Shown: piece after piece, positions 1 to 7,476 of the stretch | How positions within the stretch are numbered: the first letter of the stretch is position 1 | Layout of the letters: every line of letters begins with the position of its first letter | NCBI RefSeq assembly: GCF_022867795.2 | Contig: NZ_CP107006.1 | Coordinates: 2,790,001-2,854,000 of the forward strand | Source: Chitinophaga horti | GTDB lineage: Bacteria > Bacteroidota > Bacteroidia > Chitinophagales > Chitinophagaceae | Direction: 5' to 3' | Length of the DNA stretch: 64,000 bases | Notes under the pieces: model-generated | Told to the model about the DNA's origin: nothing | What the model saw: the letters and a program-made list of their open reading frames with translations, nothing else | Databases searched by the model: none | Position numbers and translations under genes: made by a program

Positions 1-438
1 CCAAGTGCCATCCTTTTCCTGCACCGCTTTTCCGCCTTCTACCAGCTGCCCCTTGCCATTGTAAATTTTGACCGTCACACCAGCTACTTTAAAATTATCC
101 GTCGCCATCACCATAATTCCCTGATCGCCTACCTCCACGGCGTGAATAACAGGCGCCTGCAGGAAATCGGCGATCGCCAGGTTATGCACGTTTAAGGCAT
201 CATAAAGCCCGGCTTTATAAACCGCATGCAATGCCGCTGACTTACGCACCTTGGCCGACCAGGCTGCTCCCTCCTTGAACTGCGCCTTCGTACGTTCTTG
301 TCCGTCAGTCCCCCTGCCAGGCCGTTTACGCGGAGCCTTGGCTATAATCAGCCGGCCGTAGCGCACGTACATAACTACCTGGTTGCCAAACTTGCCGCGG
401 GCACCGGTGGATATTGCGTTGAAGGATTCCTGTATCAT
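1..438 (-). CDS. DUF6266-like hypothetical protein, 3' part beyond window edge
   Basis: An open frame reads leftward from an ATG at 438 and runs off the window edge, giving 146 codons without a stop. It begins MIQESFNAISTGARGKFGNQ and carries a basic stretch (APRKRPGR) followed by a KAQFKEGAAWSAKV helix. The layout (GxxGKxGN, then Y.R, then K..R.PxxxxQ...Q..F) resembles the DUF6266 class of small Bacteroidota proteins, often found in several copies near mobile DNA. A broken member of a related family lies at 4719-5406. No function is known for the family, and I infer none. The family call is from the motif layout only; the reading frame itself is well supported. Confidence 0.55.
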   Translation of the reverse strand, partial: MIQESFNAISTGARGKFGNQVVMYVRYGRLIIAKAPRKRPGRGTDGQERTKAQFKEGAAWSAKVRKSAALHAVYKAGLYDALNVHNLAIADFLQAPVIHAVEVGDQGIMVMATDNFKVAGVTVKIYNGKGQLVEGGKAVQEKDGTW

Positions 439-549
439 GGTGTTTGCATTTTTTTACAAATATCGGGGCGTGAAACGCGTTTTGCCGTATCATTTTATGG
501 CAAAAAAGAGTCAAATTATGGCAAAATTACCCGTCGGATGGTTCAGTGA

Positions 550-587
550 GGGTTGGGTGTGGGTTGGGTGATGGTGGGGCTAGGGGG
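550..587 (+). other. G-run cluster, candidate G-quadruplex
   Basis: Four GGG runs at 550-552, 555-557, 561-563 and 566-568 with loops of 2, 3 and 2 bases fit the canonical quadruplex pattern. Two longer G runs follow at 576-579 and 583-587. The cluster lies about 110 bp upstream of the leftward gene starting at 438, in an otherwise featureless stretch (439-783) where I see no gene. Formation in the cell is untested. Confidence 0.4.
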
Positions 588-783
588 ATAATTCCAATAC
601 ATCTCGATAAGATACATTGCTTTTAATTTCACCAGACAAACCGAAGTTGCTAAATTCGCCGTCTCCATTTTAGCACTAGCACGCCAGGAAACGTTATGCC
701 CAATCCTGCGCAGACTCATCTCATCTTTTTGTTAATAGTAAAAACTATGCGTCAGCCTAAGCAGCCTTTGACGCACCCAATCC

Positions 784-1335
784 ATGATTACGATCGATTT
801 AAACAACACTTATCAGCTGACCGCCAACATCATCAATCCCAAAATAAGTACTGCAGAATTCCTTGCGCCACAACTTACCGGATGTGATGTGCTTATGCGC
901 CTTACTATCATTCCATATCCTGACCCGTATTTGCCGCGCGTTTACAATCTTTCGATGGGCCCACCTATAGGACGCGATAAGGTTGATGATCGTGTAAGAC
1001 TAAAACATCGCGACTCAAGTTGCGTTTTTTCGACTGCTATTTTATTCGCGTTATCATTCCTAACAGACTATCCTGATTCGCTCATCGGCCTCGATGGCTC
1101 GGATGATCTACGAGCGATACTTTACCACAGCATGTTCGTTTCAAACAGAACTACTATGAATAAGTTTTTCACTTCCATTGGGGTAGACTGGTATGTAAAA
1201 CTATTGCAGAATCGCTCCGATGTGGAACGTGATCAGTTAGGCCAGGCGTTATTTAAACCAAAGACTGAATCATTTGATTATCAAAGAGATAGGAGCGAAC
1301 TTTATACATATTATTTATTATCATTAAAAAATTAG
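784..1335 (+). CDS. DUF6934-like hypothetical protein
   Basis: A 183-residue soluble protein with no signal peptide or membrane segment. The central part (VYNLSMGPP, then VDDRVRLKHRDSS, VFSTAILFALSFL, YPDSLIGLDGSDDLRAILY) matches my memory of the Bacteroidota DUF6934 family: an YNL.FG motif, a D..KVFST helix, then IGxDGSxxxRAxLY. A small gene follows 11 bp downstream (1347), and the two are probably co-transcribed and end at the hairpin at 1558-1584. Such pairs sit in accessory regions of many Bacteroidota genomes; their role is unknown. A toxin-antitoxin-like role is conceivable but not shown by anything here. Confidence 0.55.
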   Translation: MITIDLNNTYQLTANIINPKISTAEFLAPQLTGCDVLMRLTIIPYPDPYLPRVYNLSMGPPIGRDKVDDRVRLKHRDSSCVFSTAILFALSFLTDYPDSLIGLDGSDDLRAILYHSMFVSNRTTMNKFFTSIGVDWYVKLLQNRSDVERDQLGQALFKPKTESFDYQRDRSELYTYYLLSLKN

Positions 1336-1346
1336 TAAATTTGGAT

Positions 1347-1538
1347 ATGGACGCACAAATACAAGCCAAAATTGACGAGATCAAGCGGCAATCTGAGCGA
1401 TGCAAAGCAGAGGGCAGGTTTCCTACCAGTCCAACTTTTACGCCGAAGAAGGATAGCTTATCCATGGCTATTCGTACTAAAAAAGATGCGGATATCTTTA
1501 TGGCAGAGATAGATGCCATCAGGAAGAAAAAGAATTAG
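1347..1538 (+). CDS. Small charged partner protein of the DUF6934-like gene
   Basis: A 63-residue hydrophilic protein starting at the ATG at 1347; an in-frame TTG at 1341 is the alternative start. It has an N-terminal helix (AQIQAKIDEIKRQSERCKAEG), a central PTSPTFTPKK motif and a lysine-rich tail ending IRKKKN. Starting 11 bp after the stop of the 183-residue gene, it looks like the second gene of a two-gene unit. The SPTF.PKK motif is what I recall in small proteins next to DUF6934 genes. Function unknown; it could bind its neighbour or nucleic acid. Confidence 0.55.
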   Translation: MDAQIQAKIDEIKRQSERCKAEGRFPTSPTFTPKKDSLSMAIRTKKDADIFMAEIDAIRKKKN

Positions 1539-1557
1539 TATTATTCAATATTGATAG

Positions 1558-1584
1558 AAAGGGCTGCAGGTTTGCGGCCTTTTT
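1558..1584 (+). terminator. Rho-independent terminator after the two-gene unit
   Basis: AAAGG-GCTGCA and TGC-GGCCTTT form an imperfect stem followed by TTTTTGTTT, 20 bp after the stop of the small gene at 1538. Confidence 0.6.
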
Positions 1585-1767
1585 GTTTACAGGTAGTTTA
1601 AGTGACCTACGTAGTTATTACCCAAGCAACAGTTATGTTAAACACTCGATAATAAGGTCGTTAGTCAAAGAGAACGCCGCACAAACGCGAACGCATATGG
1701 TGCGGTTTAAGAAATATTGTTTCGGTTTGAGGTTCTAAAACTTAACACTGATAAGCATTTCGCCGAG

Positions 1768-1807
1768 AAAAGGATTCAGTAACTTAAAAAAGTTACTGTA
1801 TCCTTTT
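1768..1807. terminator. Long near-perfect hairpin in left flank
   Basis: AAAAGGAT (1768-1775) and CAGTAACTT (1777-1785) pair with AAGTTACTG (1790-1798) and ATCCTTTT (1800-1807). This gives 17 pairs with a single T/T mismatch and an AAAA loop. It may act as a two-way terminator or as an arm-site dyad; its counterpart in the right flank is 5740-5783. Confidence 0.55.
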
Positions 1808-1860
1808 ATGTATCACTACAGATTGATACGATAAGGATTAACTTAATGTGCTAAAAGCAG

Positions 1861-1894
1861 AAAGCCGCATAAATCCTACGATTTATACGGCTTT
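1861..1894 (-). terminator. AAAGCCG-type hairpin in left flank
   Basis: AAAGCCG-C-ATAAATC and GATTTAT-A-CGGCTTT form a stem with one mismatch and a CTAC loop. On the minus strand it follows the tRNA-3'-like stretch, the same arrangement as at the intact tRNA-Lys (24026-24098) and its hairpin (23990-24023). Confidence 0.5.
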
Positions 1895-2226
1895 AAGTGC
1901 GTTTGAATTTGTTCTGTGATCCCGCTGGGATCCGAACACTCCCAGCTGCACACATCGAAAAGGCCTATTTAATCTTTGTGTAGACTTTCTCATACACCCT
2001 TATTTTAAACTGCTTTATATGCTCCGCGCTTTATAAACGCATGCCGCAAATATAAAACTCGGTGATCAAATCGTAACAAAACGGGCTTAAATAATTTGTC
2101 CACAGCTACTTATAACCAAATCAGAAGCTAATGTATGTCATTTACTACAAGATAGATAGGTTTGACTGGTAGACCGCCCATCCGGCCCCTTCAAACTACA
2201 AATAAAAACCTCACAAAATTCAGATT

Positions 2227-2529
2227 ATGCAAAATTTCAACCGTCCTCAACTGGCAACGATTGAGGACCTGGAGAGCTTTAAAAAGGAACTCCTAACAGA
2301 AATAAGAAATCTCACCCAAACACTCTCGCGTTCAATGGCAGGAAGAAAATACCTTAAATCATACGAAGTACGGGAACTGCTGGGTATCTCGTCTGGTACA
2401 CTATAAAATCTGCGGATAAATGGTTCATTAGCTTACATTAAGCCAGGTAGTATTATTCTTTATGAAAGTGCTGATATCCAGGAATACTTGGAAAATAAGA
2501 AGAAGAGAAAAGGCTTGACCGACCGATGA
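2227..2529 (+). pseudogene. Excisionase-like helix-turn-helix protein with a nonsense codon
   Basis: From the ATG at 2227 to TGA at 2527-2529 the frame encodes 100 codons, interrupted only by TAA at 2404-2406 (codon 60). The product would have an N-terminal helix (EDLESFKKELLTEIRNL) and a MerR/excisionase-type helix-turn-helix (YLKSYEVRELLGISSGTL, then NLRINGSLAYIKPG, then YESADIQEYLEN). The family normally has SxGTLQNLRxNG, so the stop most simply arises from one CAA (Gln) to TAA change. Such small proteins control excision or replication of Bacteroidota mobile elements. With the stop, translation would end inside the DNA-binding domain. Confidence 0.75.
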
Positions 2530-2606
2530 CGCTGCCAGCAATAGCAGCGTAGACTTCGTATTGTTAGATAAAAATAGAATGTTTCATAATTTTGTAATCA
2601 GTTATA

Positions 2607-4172
2607 TTAACTATCAGGCGGATAAAGTCCAAATCTATGCATATATTCGCTGCCCTTCAAATGTCGCGCCATCCCCTCCTCCAGTCGTTGATTTCTGTAA
2701 CTCTCGTCCTCGATACTGAATGCTTCTGTAACCATTAAAATACCTATTCGACTGTCAAGCAGCACAAACTCAGAATCCATTTCGAGAGCAGCTTCTAAGG
2801 CCTGAATTACTTCCGGAATTCTTTCGATGTATATTGCATCACTCTTCAAATCCCCTTTGGGTAAATATTTAGCCACGTCACCTATTATCAGAAACTTACC
2901 TGGGGCGGCGCAAAATTCGGAACTGAACACCTCTTCTATATACGTGTTGACATCATCACTTTCAGCGTCACGTATAACAAATTTCAAAATTTCAGAAAAA
3001 ATGGATGTGTTACTGTATTCAATTGAACTATTCAGTTCCGCAGCTTTCTCATGGTACCACTCAGGCCCCTCTGTTTCTCCGAGTTCACCATCAAGCTCAT
3101 CAAGAATTTCAGGTGTTTGGGCAGATAACTGTGCGCCATACCGTCTGTTGAATGCATCTCTAAACTGCATGTAATCTGCATACGGAAAATAAGGATTTAG
3201 TGCTATTGCCACGAAAATGTGCTTGAGCCCTGCAAGATACTGTTTCTGATTTATCAACAAAAGACCTCTATAGCGATTAAATTGGCACGCGAATCCATTC
3301 TTGATTTCTAAAAAAGAAGAATTTAAATTAGCACCAATCAAATGCTCAAGGTCAATGACGGCTCGCTTAAAATCCTTTTCACTATCATCGTTCACCCTGT
3401 GTGCCAAGGCAAAATCTCCCGCCTGCAAAATAACATCCAAAACAGACTGCCCAGCGATAGCAAAAAACAATCTTGAAACAGCATCAACGTAGCGATCTGC
3501 AGGTACATTCGCAGGCAAAATAATACCGAATGCGCTACAAAATCGTCGTTTAAATTCATCCCCACCAATGAAATTCCTAACTAACAATAAATCAAAGTCT
3601 ATTTTTCCAGATGCCGTATCTTTCTGCGGCATAAGCAGCATTGAAACATTCGCTTTAGCTGCCTGTTTAGCCAGGTTTAGTTTCAAACTTGACAGTGAAT
3701 GTCCGAGGTAGTAGATGCGCGGCTTACTGACTATTATAACCCTAACCTTACCAGACTTAAAAGGTTCCACGAGAGACTGCAGGCGCCCAATTATGTCCTT
3801 TAGACCTTCGCTTACTCGTTGAGTGTCGAAATTTGTGTCGAAATAATCCTTGTCAGATATTGTCAAAAACTCTAAAACGCCAACGGTCCACGCCCCACTA
3901 TTTGAGACAATCTTTTCTGACGATCTGGAGAGCATCCACATAGAAGGTATACTAGACAAAATAATTATCATGCTTACTTTCATCCACGAAAACGGCTTAG
4001 CGATATCCAATACACCCAACCGCTGAGATGAAAGTATTAAAAAGGCTAACACGAATACAAAAACCGTTATTACCCATCTCTTATTCTCTTGAGCTTTCAA
4101 CCAAAAACCAACAATAGCTCCAAGCCATTTTAGCACCCTAGTCGGGATAAATATCTTAAACCAATCATTCAT
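2607..4172 (-). CDS. Hypothetical membrane-anchored protein, element cargo
   Basis: An intact 521-residue protein that I do not recognise. Two hydrophobic segments near the N-terminus (about residues 33-50 and 64-82) suggest a membrane hairpin with a large cytoplasmic part. The middle has a segment reading RVIIVSKPRIYYLGHSL, and about residues 300-345 look like TPR-type helices (FNRYRGLLLINQKQYLAGL). The C-terminal ~150 residues are acidic (ELDGELGETEGPEW) with no recognisable catalytic motif. It is AT-rich and leftward, and it is the only sizeable intact gene in the decayed element, so it is probably cargo. A defence or sensing role is possible but only a guess. Confidence 0.6.
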   Translation of the reverse strand: MNDWFKIFIPTRVLKWLGAIVGFWLKAQENKRWVITVFVFVLAFLILSSQRLGVLDIAKPFSWMKVSMIIILSSIPSMWMLSRSSEKIVSNSGAWTVGVLEFLTISDKDYFDTNFDTQRVSEGLKDIIGRLQSLVEPFKSGKVRVIIVSKPRIYYLGHSLSSLKLNLAKQAAKANVSMLLMPQKDTASGKIDFDLLLVRNFIGGDEFKRRFCSAFGIILPANVPADRYVDAVSRLFFAIAGQSVLDVILQAGDFALAHRVNDDSEKDFKRAVIDLEHLIGANLNSSFLEIKNGFACQFNRYRGLLLINQKQYLAGLKHIFVAIALNPYFPYADYMQFRDAFNRRYGAQLSAQTPEILDELDGELGETEGPEWYHEKAAELNSSIEYSNTSIFSEILKFVIRDAESDDVNTYIEEVFSSEFCAAPGKFLIIGDVAKYLPKGDLKSDAIYIERIPEVIQALEAALEMDSEFVLLDSRIGILMVTEAFSIEDESYRNQRLEEGMARHLKGSEYMHRFGLYPPDS

Positions 4173-4371
4173 TTATTAAAAACTTTTGAGGCATTAACGA
4201 ATTTAAGTGATAAACATACTAATTCACAAATTACAAAAAGCCATAACATTATTAAAAATGCCATAAAGCAGCTTTAAATAATGGGCCTATATCCCGTCTT
4301 GCATGAGTGTAGTTGGTTAGAGAATAGCAACTAAACATACTTAAAACCCGACGTAAACCTGGAGTAGTAGA

Positions 4372-4647
4372 TTAATTATCGATAGACAATCTCACATCCT
4401 GTTCATTAACCCCTGTGAATTGACAAAACTCCGCAATTGAAACAAACTGTCCCTTATTCTTTCCAAGAACTTTACGAATTCTCTGTAAAAGCAAACGTGC
4501 GGTTCTTTCTGATCTTCCGGTTACTATCTGGACGTCGGACACATAAATTGCAAGGCGAAAGCTGCTTTTTTTGTTTGAAATCGGCATCGATATTTTTTCA
4601 GTTAAAAATGCCGGCGTAGTTTGGCGTGGTAATACAAAATACGACAT
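4372..4647 (-). CDS. Small putative DNA-binding protein of mobile elements
   Basis: A 91-residue protein. After a variable N-terminus it contains AIYVSDVQIVTGRSERTAR, then LLLQRIRKVLGKNKGQFVSI and AEFCQFTGVNEQDVRLSI. The pattern (YVSDIQ..TG.SERTAR..L..IR..LGK....FVS..EFC..TG) is one I associate with small proteins next to Bacteroidota integrases, probably with a helix-turn-helix fold. An internal ATG in phase (MPISNKK) would give a shorter product starting about 20 residues later. It lies between the orphan membrane protein and the broken DUF6266-like gene. A role in element regulation or excision is inferred from context. Confidence 0.55.
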   Translation of the reverse strand: MSYFVLPRQTTPAFLTEKISMPISNKKSSFRLAIYVSDVQIVTGRSERTARLLLQRIRKVLGKNKGQFVSIAEFCQFTGVNEQDVRLSIDN

Positions 4648-4718
4648 CGTGCACGAATGGAAAAGCCTAACGGAGCGGGCTGTGTGAAGTGCTCCTATTT
4701 GTTACGAAATTCTTTTAA

Positions 4719-5406
4719 TTGGCAAGACAAAAAGGGTTAATACCCTTAGATGGTACCATTGGTAATATTACCTTCTACAAATCGACAGCCGGATATCTGG
4801 CACGCGAAAAGGGCGGTGTTGACGCCGCCCGATTTGCTACCGATCCTGCGTTGAGCGTACCCGTGAGAATGGCGCTGAGTTTGGCAAAGCCGGTAAAGCC
4901 GGCAAATTGCTGCGCACCTCTTTCCGTGCGTTGCTCATGAATACTGGCGACAGTTACATGACCGCCCGCCTTACCGCCCGGTTCACAAGGTGATTAAGGC
5001 TGACGCCACCAGCGTACGTGGAAAACGTAACGTAATTGATGGAGAAGCGGAACTGTTACAGGGATTCGAGTTCAACATCAACGGTACGTTGCAGGGAACG
5101 TTCTTCGGACCGGGTTACAGGCGCTGTTGACGTAAGCTTTCCTCCGTTTATTCCGATCAATATGATCGCAGCTCCTACTGTAAATTAACGGCAGCTGGTG
5201 CTGAAATCGACTTTGAGGTGGAAACGTTCGTGAACGGTGTAACCAGGTCTGCGGACATGCCGCTCGACGCTTTGCAGACTGCGGCCATGAACCTGACGGT
5301 TCAACTTCCGGCCAACAGTCCTCACCCGCTTTTCCTGGCGTTTGGGATTGAGTTTTACCAGAAGGTGAACGGAGCGTCGTCGCCCTCATCTTTGAGCCGG
5401 TTGTAG
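4719..5406 (+). pseudogene. DUF6266-like gene broken by frameshifts
   Basis: Homology is spread over three frames. 4719-4863 reads MARQKGLIPLDGTIGN, then ITFYKSTAGYLAREKGGVDA (start codon now TTG). The next frame reads ERTRENGAEFGKAGKAG, KLLRTSFRALLMNTGDSYM. A further frame gives HKVIKADATSVRGKRNVIDG, EAELLQGFEFNINGTLQGTF and then a stop at 5127. The last part (AGAEIDFEVETFVNG ... HPLFLAFGIEFYQKVNGA) reaches the TAG at 5404-5406. Together these make a typical full-length member of the family, so at least two indels inactivated a complete gene. Its tail overlaps, on the other strand, the truncated end of the integrase stub, which marks a recombination junction near 5355-5380. Confidence 0.7.
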
Positions 5407-5654
5407 TGATACAGGATATCCGTCCGCGTTTTCGCAATGGCTTTGTTGATTTCAATTACTTCGGGGAAGCTGCCGTTAATGATGCCGGACTTTTTGCAAA
5501 ACTTGGCTGGGTTAACCTGGTAGCCGAGGGAAACGTCATCCCGCTCTCCCCTAATGACAAGCCGCAACATAATAGTACGCTTGCCATTTGTTTCACTTTT
5601 AGACTTTCGTAACCGGAAAGAAATTGATAACTCTTGACTTACTTTCATCGCCAA
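5355..5654 (-). pseudogene. Tyrosine recombinase (phage integrase), N-terminal fragment
   Basis: The 99-residue frame (MAMKVSQELSISFRLRKSKS, then GKRTIMLRLVIRGERDDVSL, GYQVNPAKFCKKSGIINGSF, EVIEINKAIAKTRTDILYHY) matches the arm-DNA-binding domain that opens Bacteroidota tyrosine recombinases of about 400 residues. The core-binding domain and the catalytic R..HxxR..Y domain are missing: after DAPFT the frame runs into the antisense of the DUF6266-like relic and stops. It begins just left of the right-hand flank (5668-5915), the usual position of an integrase gene next to its attachment site. It cannot be active. Confidence 0.75.
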
Positions 5655-5667
5655 TGATGTTTGAAGT

Positions 5668-5915
5668 GGTTAAGAAATTGGTTCGTTTTGGTTCAATTTT
5701 CTCTTTCCTTAAACTCAATACCATTAAGCGTTTCCGAGGAAAAAGGTGACACCTAAAGTAGAATTTTTAGATGTCACCTTTTTTGCCACCTTTTACATTC
5801 ATTTTAGATAGTAAACCTTTGTAGTGTAAAAAGCAGAAAAGCCGCACAGACATTACATTCTGTACGGCTTTTTAATTATTTGTTTTCTCGGTTGTGATTC
5901 CGCCGGGATCCGAAC
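5668..5915 (-). repeat. Right copy of integrase-upstream/att module
   Basis: It carries GGTTAAGAAATTGG (5668), TAAGCGTTTCC (5725), a hairpin (5740-5783), an AGCAGAAAAGCCGCA hairpin (5832-5874) and GTGATTCCGCCGGGATCCG (5894-5912, with the motif continuing to about 5917). The last resembles a tRNA T-arm and acceptor 3' end on the minus strand. It matches 1705-1945 in order and spacing. I see no complete tRNA and no gene in 5655-5958. Confidence 0.6.
5740..5783. terminator. Long hairpin upstream of the integrase stub
   Basis: AAAAAGGTGACA (5740-5751) pairs with TGTCACCTTTTT (5772-5783), and CTAAA (5753-5757) pairs with TTTAG (5766-5770), with one C/A mismatch. Position and shape match the left-flank hairpin at 1768-1807. 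Confidence 0.5.
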
Positions 5916-5958
5916 ACCTTAACTTCACAGAATCCTCTCTTCCAAACTCACAAACCCT

Positions 5959-7470
5959 CTACCTCGCCAACAACTCCCCAATCATCAACTCCAACGTCCT
6001 ATGATTATGCTCGTCCGTCCTGAAATTCGAAAACACAATCCTCCCCTCCTTATCGATCAAATAATTCGTCGGCGCCCCCATGGCCTTCAGATTCCCACGC
6101 TTCTCCGGCTCATCACGCACCGGGGTAAATGAATATCCACTCTGCTTCATAAACGGCGCAACATACGGATCCTGCTCATGGGCGATATTAATCCCAACAT
6201 ACGCCAACTGGTCTTTATTAAATTTACGCACCACAGCCTCGAAGTGCGGGAACTCTCCACGGCACGGGCCGCAACCAGGGAACCAGTAGGTAACCAGTAC
6301 CACTTTGCCTTTCAGATCGGCCAGCGAGGTTTTGCCGGAGGTCAGATAGTTGTCGAGTGAAAACGAAGTGGCCGGCTGGGCTTTGGACTGGCGTTGTTGC
6401 CACACTTCCTGCTGAATGGCGGCATTGTCTTTACCAAGTTTACCGCCGTAGGTGGTTACCAAAGCGTAGATCTCGTCGGTGGGATCAACTGCATAGTTGA
6501 GGAGCAAACTGTCGTAAGCAGCCTTCACATTGCCGGCAGCGGCGTTGGCGGCGGCTTTGTCTTTCAACAACACGGTAGCAGCATTGCCGAAACGCTGCTT
6601 AGGAGCGGTATTGAACTTCTGGACAGCTTCCTCATACTTACCAGCAGCCGCTAACGCGCGACCGGCTAAAATGACATCGGCAATCTCTTTGTTTTGCAGC
6701 CATGACTTATCGGTGCGCAGGGAGTCGTTATTGAGCATATCGTCGGCGAGTGCTTTGGCTTTGGTCAGGTCGCGGGTGAGCAGGTAGTTGTAGTAATTGC
6801 TCATGGAGCCGGAGGTCCAGTTGGATTTTCCGGGGTCGTATTTCTGGCGGGCCAGCTCCCATACCTGTATTTTAACGGCGGGGTTCAGCGAGCGTTGGGC
6901 CAGCCAGTAGAGGGCCTGGGCGCCGCGTTCGGTGCCGGGGTAGCGGTCGGGCATGGACAGCATCAGGTCGTGGTGTTTGGCGGAGTCCACGTCCTCAAAG
7001 GAGCTGGCGTAATAGAACGCATGGTCCGGGCTCTTGGGATCGGCCTGGGTGGCCTTTCTCAGGTACTCGCGGCCACCGGCGAAGTCACCCCAGCGCTCGG
7101 CGTCGGTCCATAACATCTGGTAGGCTTTACCGTTTTTAGGATCAAGTTTTACGACTTTCTCCAAATAGGGTTTGGCGGTGGGCAGCTCTTTTTGGTACAA
7201 GGCTTCTGCGTAGGCAAAGGGGATGACAACCGATTTGGGATTGGCCTTGATCCATGCATCGTATTGCTGTTGCAGTTCTTTGCTCTCGGCACCCACGGCG
7301 AAGATGTAGTCTTTGTGGGCCTGGGCATCCTTAAAATCTTTTTCTACGGCTTTTTTAAGGGCGGCAATTTCTGCGGGTGTGGCTTCGGGCTTTGGTGAAC
7401 GTGGGCCCTGGGCGTATGCGCTGATTTGTAAGATGCAGGCGGCTGCCAGCATGGTGATGATTTTCTGCAT
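5959..7470 (-). CDS. Exported TPR-TlpA-like thioredoxin fold protein
   Basis: A 503-residue protein with a signal peptide (residues 1-20, ending SAYAQ). About residues 30-340 are TPR-like helical repeats, and about 360-503 a thioredoxin-fold TlpA/AhpC domain. The active site is PGCGPC (cysteines at about 400 and 403), so the usual Trp before the first Cys is Gly. A cis-Pro loop is visible at GAPTNYLID. It should work as a periplasmic thiol-disulfide oxidoreductase with a protein-binding TPR arm. It is the last gene of the SusCD locus, 6 bp after the 350-residue thioredoxin gene, so it is probably co-transcribed. The substrate is unknown. Confidence 0.85.
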   Translation of the reverse strand: MQKIITMLAAACILQISAYAQGPRSPKPEATPAEIAALKKAVEKDFKDAQAHKDYIFAVGAESKELQQQYDAWIKANPKSVVIPFAYAEALYQKELPTAKPYLEKVVKLDPKNGKAYQMLWTDAERWGDFAGGREYLRKATQADPKSPDHAFYYASSFEDVDSAKHHDLMLSMPDRYPGTERGAQALYWLAQRSLNPAVKIQVWELARQKYDPGKSNWTSGSMSNYYNYLLTRDLTKAKALADDMLNNDSLRTDKSWLQNKEIADVILAGRALAAAGKYEEAVQKFNTAPKQRFGNAATVLLKDKAAANAAAGNVKAAYDSLLLNYAVDPTDEIYALVTTYGGKLGKDNAAIQQEVWQQRQSKAQPATSFSLDNYLTSGKTSLADLKGKVVLVTYWFPGCGPCRGEFPHFEAVVRKFNKDQLAYVGINIAHEQDPYVAPFMKQSGYSFTPVRDEPEKRGNLKAMGAPTNYLIDKEGRIVFSNFRTDEHNHRTLELMIGELLAR

Positions 7471-7476
7471 GGTTAG

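Larger units (their letters stand above)
1705..1945 (-). repeat. Left copy of integrase-upstream/att module
   Basis: Diverged copy of 5668-5915. It holds, in order, GTTTAAGAAATATTG (1705), TAAGCATTTC (1752), a long hairpin (1768-1807), a second hairpin (1861-1894) and a tRNA-3'-end-like stretch GTGATCCCGCTGGGATCCG (1916-1934, with the motif continuing to about 1939). Unlike the right copy it has no integrase remnant beside it. The rest of 1585-2226 contains no gene that I can support. Confidence 0.6.
1705..5915. mobile_element. Decayed integrative element bounded by two integrase/att-type flanks
   Basis: About 4 kb lies between two colinear modules (1705-1945 and 5668-5915) that share the same order of landmarks at a nearly constant offset (3963-3978 bp): a GKTTAAGAAA stretch, TAAGCRTTTC..GAG, an AAAAGG hairpin, an AGCAGAAA-GCCGCA hairpin, and GTGATNCCGCNGGGATCCGAACAC, which resembles a tRNA 3' end on the minus strand. 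Inside are an excisionase-like pseudogene, an orphan membrane protein, a small DNA-binding-type protein, a broken DUF6266-like gene and an integrase stub next to the right flank. This is the expected layout of an element integrated at a tRNA-type site and later degraded. No intact recombinase or tRNA remains, so it should be immobile. Confidence 0.65.

Noticed and set aside
1916..1945. tRNA gene on the minus strand (GTGATCCCGCTGGGATCCGAAC)
   Set aside because: Only the T-arm/acceptor-like part is present; no D-arm or anticodon arm follows, so it is called a scar, not a tRNA.
5078..5455. 125-residue leftward open frame
   Set aside because: It is antisense to the DUF6266-like relic and rich in Arg/Pro/Ser as expected of a shadow frame; the integrase stub overlaps its start in another frame.
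5894..5917. tRNA gene at the right flank
   Set aside because: Same reason: the sequence beyond CCGAACACC does not continue as a tRNA.
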